From Bosea sp. NBC_00550 (GTDB taxonomy: Bacteria > Pseudomonadota > Alphaproteobacteria > Rhizobiales > Beijerinckiaceae), in contig NZ_CP102772.1 in NCBI RefSeq assembly GCF_026020075.1, positions 1,736,001 through 1,800,000 of the forward strand: a stretch of 64,000 nt of DNA, in the 5' to 3' direction. Within the stretch, counting starts at the first letter, position 1; every line of letters begins with the position of its first letter. Under the pieces are notes generated by a model that was given only the letters and a program-made list of their open reading frames with translations, was not told the DNA's origin and ran no database searches. Below are positions 59,668 through 64,000 of this stretch, in pieces. A program made the position numbers and the translations under genes.

Positions 59668-61233
59668 TTACAGTAGCGAGCGTCGCGAGGCCGCAAGCTC
59701 GCGCGTCGCGCCATAGTCGATCTTGCCGTTGCCGAGCACGGGGATGGCCTGAGTCACCAGGATCGCACGCGGCACCCATAGCTCCGGGAAGCCCTGCTCC
59801 TTCGCAGCCTCCTGCAGCGTCGCACGGTCCGCGTCGGGCTTCTCGGTGACGAGGATCAGCTGCTCGCCCTTGCGCGCGTCGGGCAGGCCAACGACGACAT
59901 GGTTCTGGTCCGGCCAGAGCTTGGAGACCATGGTCTCCACAGCCGCCAGCGAGACCATCTCGCCGCCCAGCTTGGCGAAGCGCTTGGCCCGGCCCCGGAT
60001 TGCGACGAATCCGTCATCGAGCACGACGATATCGCCGGTATCGTGCCAGCCCCCCTCGGGCGGGATGACGCGGCCGGGCTGTTCGGGGTCGAGATAACCG
60101 GCCATGATGTTCGGTCCGCGCACGGTGAGCCGCCCGCCTTCGTGGATGCCCTCCACCGGCTCCAGATTCGCCTCGATGCCAGGCAGCAGCTTGCCGACGG
60201 TGCCGTCGCGGATGGCGGCCGGCGTGTTGACGGCAATGACGGGCGAGCATTCGGTGCAGCCATAGCCTTCGAGGATGGTCGTGCCGTAAGGCTCCCACAT
60301 CCGTCGCGTCTCGGCCTTGACCCGTTCGGCCCCGGCGACGACGTAACGCACGCTGCCGAGATCGTTCCGCTCTGCAGCGCGGGCATATCCCTGCAGGAAC
60401 GTATCGGTCGCCAGCAGGAAGGTCGCCTTCGTCTCGCCGATCAGCTTCGGCATCTGCTTGTAGTGCAGCGGGCTCGGATAGAGCACGACCTTCATGCCGT
60501 GCAGCAGCGGCACCATAAGGCCGGCCGTTAGCCCGAAGGAATGGAAGGCCGGCAGCGGATTCATGAAAACGTCCCGCTCCGAGATCGCCCCGCTGGCATG
60601 GGCAAAGACCTGCCGCGCATTCGAGACGATATTGGCATGGCTCAGCACCACGCCTTTCGGCGTGCCCTCGGTGCCCGAGGTGAAGAGGATCACCGCCGCC
60701 TCGTCGGCTTGCGCTTCGTAGGAGCGGTGGGCGAGCCCCGGCACCAGGCTCTGCAGCGCGCCGAGCGCCTTGTCGAAGCTGGTGATCTGCTTGCGGACAT
60801 CTTCGAGATAGATGACGCGGCGCCCTTCGCCCAGCACCGCGATCTCGTCGTCGAGCTTGCCCTGGTCGACGAAGCGGCGCGAGGTGACGATGATCTTGAG
60901 CTGCGCCAGTTCCGCCGCCGCGCGCAGGTTGCGGACACCGGCGGTGAAGTTGAGCAGCGCCGGCACACGACCATAGGCGATGAGCGAGAACAGCGTCACC
61001 GCCATGCCCTGCATGTTCGGCAGCAGCACGCCGACATGCTCGCGCGGCGACGTGAACGCCGCCAGCTTGCGCCCCAGCACCAGCGCGCCCAGCACCAGCC
61101 GGCCATAGGTGATCGGCTGGCGTTCGGGGTCCTCCAGTGCGATGCGGCTCTTGCCGTGCCGGGCCGTAGCCTCGAGCAACGCGCGAAAGATCGTGATCCG
61201 CGCGGCCGCGGCGTCGAAGCTGGTGGCGGCCAT
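59668..61233 (-). CDS. AMP-forming acyl-ACP/CoA ligase (Aas C-terminal type)
   Basis: A 521-aa adenylate-forming enzyme. The AMP-binding loop is LFTSGTEGTPKG, followed by the NPLPAFHSFGL segment, GYGCTECSPV and the D of WHDTGD. The hinge and C-terminal Lys motif occur near NGKIDYG. Sequence choices are closest to the synthetase half of Aas (2-acylglycerophosphoethanolamine acyltransferase/acyl-ACP synthetase). The acyltransferase half is not present. It is followed by the YgiB-like gene. Confidence 0.9.
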   Translation of the reverse strand: MAATSFDAAAARITIFRALLEATARHGKSRIALEDPERQPITYGRLVLGALVLGRKLAAFTSPREHVGVLLPNMQGMAVTLFSLIAYGRVPALLNFTAGVRNLRAAAELAQLKIIVTSRRFVDQGKLDDEIAVLGEGRRVIYLEDVRKQITSFDKALGALQSLVPGLAHRSYEAQADEAAVILFTSGTEGTPKGVVLSHANIVSNARQVFAHASGAISERDVFMNPLPAFHSFGLTAGLMVPLLHGMKVVLYPSPLHYKQMPKLIGETKATFLLATDTFLQGYARAAERNDLGSVRYVVAGAERVKAETRRMWEPYGTTILEGYGCTECSPVIAVNTPAAIRDGTVGKLLPGIEANLEPVEGIHEGGRLTVRGPNIMAGYLDPEQPGRVIPPEGGWHDTGDIVVLDDGFVAIRGRAKRFAKLGGEMVSLAAVETMVSKLWPDQNHVVVGLPDARKGEQLILVTEKPDADRATLQEAAKEQGFPELWVPRAILVTQAIPVLGNGKIDYGATRELAASRRSLL

Positions 61234-61317
61234 GTCTGGCTCGTCTCCCGGTCGGCGTTTCCCCTGCCGGCCAAACTAATGAGATCGGCTTGGGTTTCAA
61301 TGTCCGGGACAGGCGTG

Positions 61318-61340
61318 ATGCTCGGGCTTGACCCGAGCAT
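61318..61340. repeat. Solo hairpin of the family A element
   Basis: ATGCTCGGG-CTTGA-CCCGAGCAT, identical to the first hairpin at 27579-27601. The second half of the family A element is not present. It lies between the PEP carboxylase stop and the ligase start, both on the minus strand. Confidence 0.8.
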
Positions 61341-61373
61341 CCCCAAAACCAGAGCTCTCTCGTCACACCGGTG

Positions 61374-64000
61374 CTACCCGAAAGCGCCGATCTCGTGCTG
61401 GATCGCGCCGGAAATCTCGCGGATCAGCTCGAACTGCGCCAGCATCGGTGCGAAGACGTCGCGATGCAGCGCCTCGTAGGTGCCGCCCTCGCGCGGGCCC
61501 GGCGGCTCGCCGAAATCGAGCCCGATGGTCGGGTCTGGATCGCGCGGGAAGATGGCGGCCATCTGCGCGAGGCAGGCGGGCACGTCGAGGCGCAGCAACC
61601 TTTCGACGAAGTCATCCCGCGTCAGCCCCGCATGCGGGCGGAAATCCGGAATATGGGCGAAGGCGAGCCAGATCCGGTGGATCGCCGCCAGCCTGAGCGC
61701 ATGCAGCGCGATGAGCCGCGCTGGCATCTGGGGGACATCGTCCGCCGCGGCGCGGAGCTTCAGCGCATCGGCCGAAAGCCGCCAGAACAGGCGGCGCAGC
61801 GCCGGCGCCAGTTCCAGCCGCGACAGCGCATCGGCAACCGCCAGCAATTCGTCGCGCCGCCCTTCCCTCACCGTCCGGCGTGCCCGGTCGAACCAGCTGC
61901 CGGGGTCGAGCGAGTCGAGATAGGCGCGCAGCACGTCGAGGTCGCTATGCGCCATCGCATGGGCCGCGAGGCGGTAAGCCCGGTCGAAGCGGTCGGAGCG
62001 TTCGCGCATCGCGCGGAACAGGTCAGGCGAGCGCGAGGCGGCATGGCCGACGCCGTGCATGCTGTTCGCCATCCAGCCGAGCTGCTGGAGGATGGCGTTG
62101 TTGGGGATGGCGCGCAGCTCGCGCGGATGGCGGATTCGAGTCGGCCCACCGGCATCGCTCTGCCGGGCGGCCGGGCGCGAGCCGGTCTTGTCGAGGAGCG
62201 AGGGTCCGAAGGTCCCGATCAGTGCGGCATAGCCGGGGTCGTCGACCAGCGCGTTCATCTCTTCGCGCACGGTCTGGAAGAACTCGCTGGCGAAATCCGG
62301 CTCGTCATAGATCGGATCGTCGATGCTTTCGACAGGCGCGAAGACCGCCTCGGCGATACGCCCGACCGTTGCGCCCGCGAGCTGCGGCGTGCCGAACAGG
62401 AGATATCCGTCGCTGCCCTGGAAGCTCGTCTCGCGCACCGTCCTGATGCCGGCCTGCGCGAAGGCCTGCCGGGCGAAAGCGGGGTCGAGATAGGCCAGCC
62501 GGTCGGCCAGGCTGTCGGGATGGGCGCCCCGGCCGACCGACTCGCCATGCGTATCGAAGATCACCAGTTCGACATCGTCGAGCTTGTAGCGGGCGAGCAG
62601 CTCGCAGATGCGGATGCGGAGCCTTTCGACCCAAAAAGTCGAGGCCACCTGCCCGATATAGCGCCCGGAATCGGAATAGCCGAATTGGATGCACAGCCGC
62701 CCGTGGCGCTTGAGATAGTCCCGGAAATGCGGGCTGCGCAGCGCCTCGTCGATGATGCGCGGCCCCTGCTCCAGCGCGTCCGACGTCTCGAACAGCGGCG
62801 AGATCTCGACGAGATCGGCAATGCCGAAACGGCTGGCGAGCCAGAGCGCGCAAAGCAGCGTGTAGCCGGTCTCGGTTTCCGCAATGAGGAAACGCACCGG
62901 CTTCGAGCCGTCGAGATGCTTCACGATCTGCGCGATCGTCATCATCATGCGCGCCGCCGAGGCGCGCTCGGCCGCGAGCGCGCCGAAATCGACCGCGACC
63001 GGCTCGACCTTGCCGAGCGCGGTATTGGCGGCGGCGAGAAAGGCCCGCCTCTGCGCCGGCTCGCCCGGCTCCTCCTCCAGCGGGATCACGGAGCGCAGCG
63101 CGTTGTGGAGCTGCGAGGCGTTGAGCCGGAAATGCGGCAGCGCGATCGAGACGCCATGGGCAAGGCACCCGGCCCGGATCAGCGCCAGAGCGAGCCTGGT
63201 CTCTTCGTCGGACGCCTCGGCCAGCGCAGCGTCGAGCGCTTCGATCAAGCCTGAGGCCTCCGGCAAAGCGGTCTCGCGCTCATGCACGAGTGCAAGCGCA
63301 AAGGCCTGCAAGGCCTGGAGCGAGGGCTGCGTCCCGATCGGCGGCGCCAGCGCGAGCTGCCTTTCGACGGCCGCGAGCGCTTCGCCGACCAGCCTGCGCA
63401 CGGCTTCCGTGGCGGGAGCCTGCGGCAGTTTTTCGAGAATGCGCGCGAACTGCCCGCTCTTCGATTCCAATCGGTAGCGCAGCGTGTCCCACCAGCCGAT
63501 ATCGGTGCGCCCATCCGTGTCGCAGCCGACCCAGGAGGCCAGCGTCACCGGCTTCGGCGCGAGCCTCGTCCAGTCCTCGGGCCAGCGTGCTCGCGCCACC
63601 GCGAAGAACGCGGCGTTCATGCGGTCGATCGCGTCGCGGGCCTGGCGCACCGCAAAACGCGCCTGCTCGAACTCGTCCTGCAGGGTGATGCGGCCATCGG
63701 GGCGGAAGCTGAGGCCGGGCTCGTCGACGACAGCGTCGCCCTGCGTCCCGCCGGAAGCGAGGTCGGCCAGCGCATGGCAGAGCGGGCGCGTCATGCCGAA
63801 GGTCGGATGCGCCGTGAACACCGCGGCGAAACGCGCCCGCTCCAACTGCTGCCGGAAATCCGCGAAGCTGGCGGCCTTGTTCGCCAGGCTCTCGGCCAAT
63901 GCGGCGAAGACGGCCGCCTCGTCCTTGTCGAGCCCGACATAGCGCGAGACCCGCCCGGCGCGCTGCCGCAGCGCCTGCCGCCCGAGATGGCGCACGAGTT
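61374..64000 (-). CDS. ppc: Phosphoenolpyruvate carboxylase, divergent (incomplete at the right edge)
   Basis: At least 874 residues, with the frame open to the window edge, so the N-terminus is missing. PEPC motifs are present in order: FTAHPT (catalytic His), GYSDSGR (in place of GYSDSGK), THGESVGRG (in place of the glycine-rich HGRGGTVGRGG) and RAIPNNAILQQLG (in place of RAIPWIFAWTQ). The usual C-terminal NTG end is absent; the protein ends in GAFG. It is therefore a divergent paralogue. Carboxylation of PEP to oxaloacetate is likely but not assured. No partner gene is seen. Confidence 0.85.
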   Translation of the reverse strand, partial: LVRHLGRQALRQRAGRVSRYVGLDKDEAAVFAALAESLANKAASFADFRQQLERARFAAVFTAHPTFGMTRPLCHALADLASGGTQGDAVVDEPGLSFRPDGRITLQDEFEQARFAVRQARDAIDRMNAAFFAVARARWPEDWTRLAPKPVTLASWVGCDTDGRTDIGWWDTLRYRLESKSGQFARILEKLPQAPATEAVRRLVGEALAAVERQLALAPPIGTQPSLQALQAFALALVHERETALPEASGLIEALDAALAEASDEETRLALALIRAGCLAHGVSIALPHFRLNASQLHNALRSVIPLEEEPGEPAQRRAFLAAANTALGKVEPVAVDFGALAAERASAARMMMTIAQIVKHLDGSKPVRFLIAETETGYTLLCALWLASRFGIADLVEISPLFETSDALEQGPRIIDEALRSPHFRDYLKRHGRLCIQFGYSDSGRYIGQVASTFWVERLRIRICELLARYKLDDVELVIFDTHGESVGRGAHPDSLADRLAYLDPAFARQAFAQAGIRTVRETSFQGSDGYLLFGTPQLAGATVGRIAEAVFAPVESIDDPIYDEPDFASEFFQTVREEMNALVDDPGYAALIGTFGPSLLDKTGSRPAARQSDAGGPTRIRHPRELRAIPNNAILQQLGWMANSMHGVGHAASRSPDLFRAMRERSDRFDRAYRLAAHAMAHSDLDVLRAYLDSLDPGSWFDRARRTVREGRRDELLAVADALSRLELAPALRRLFWRLSADALKLRAAADDVPQMPARLIALHALRLAAIHRIWLAFAHIPDFRPHAGLTRDDFVERLLRLDVPACLAQMAAIFPRDPDPTIGLDFGEPPGPREGGTYEALHRDVFAPMLAQFELIREISGAIQHEIGAFG

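Noticed and set aside
61371..63254. Long plus-strand open frame of 627 codons
   Set aside because: Antisense shadow of the PEP carboxylase gene, which has clear motifs.
1..64000. CRISPR arrays, transposases, complete prophage, toxin-antitoxin or known defence systems
   Set aside because: None seen: no regularly spaced direct repeats and no recognisable proteins of these kinds.

Overview
This is a 64 kb, uniformly GC-rich chromosomal segment with densely packed genes on both strands. The gene families present (general L-amino-acid binding protein AapJ, DUF2336, DUF2793, OpgC-type acyltransferase, bacterial transglutaminase-like cysteine protease, zinc-finger homologue of complex I subunit NDUFS6, DUF3126, a TTAA-N7-TTAAC box of the CtrA type) point to an alphaproteobacterium of the order Hyphomicrobiales (Rhizobiales), possibly a Bosea- or Methylobacterium-like genus; the genus is inference. 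I see no complete prophage, transposase, CRISPR array or recognisable defence system. Most genes are ordinary chromosomal housekeeping, envelope and transport functions.

Layout. 1-6.2 kb: end of an IlvD/Edd sugar-acid dehydratase with an adjoining 3-hydroxyacid dehydrogenase, an isolated DUF2793 phage-tail-like protein, an Asp/Glu racemase homologue, a VanZ-like protein and an undecaprenyl-phosphate sugar transferase. 6.2-9.7 kb: a tightly overlapping marR-emrA-emrB drug-efflux operon. 9.8-16.3 kb: membrane alpha/beta-hydrolase, lipoprotein, L,D-transpeptidase, AapJ, tRNA-Tyr, an AAA ATPase and rlmB. 16.6-22.3 kb: MFS symporter with terminator, tRNA-Thr, then a loose stretch of small or unknown genes that includes the C-terminal remnant of a haloalkane dehalogenase, and a Tat-exported metallo-beta-lactamase-fold enzyme. 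22.6-29.9 kb: nadK, DUF2336 with a lytic transglycosylase, a MaoC/CitE-like pair, a metallochaperone, and a nitroreductase/flavin reductase pair. 30-34.3 kb: overlapping OpgC acyltransferase and SGNH hydrolase, and a DUF2157/GDYXXLXY pair. 34.5-41.3 kb: thrS, yidD, a PAP2 phosphatase, a NifU/IscU-like scaffold, folE, hisI, a patatin and a CBS protein. 41.5-49.5 kb: rhomboid protease, PAS, tandem PilZ and a LapG-family protease, gamma-carbonic anhydrase and several small conserved proteins. 49.5-64 kb: an SHMT-like enzyme with a divergent LysR regulator, cysE, hydrolases, a HGSNAT-type membrane protein, an FAD monooxygenase, a CorC-type protein, tRNA-Leu, an AMP-forming acyl ligase and a divergent PEP carboxylase that runs off the right edge.

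The most distinctive non-coding feature is a set of nine intergenic palindromic repeat elements belonging to at least four families. Several form long, nested inverted repeats, and two copies are colinear over 92 bases with about 11 differences. Among proteins, the items most worth a second look are the SHMT homologue lacking the usual active-site Glu region, the divergent PEP carboxylase, the OpgC/SGNH pair, the PAS/tandem-PilZ/LapG-like neighbourhood and the Cys-rich tail on the HGSNAT-domain protein.
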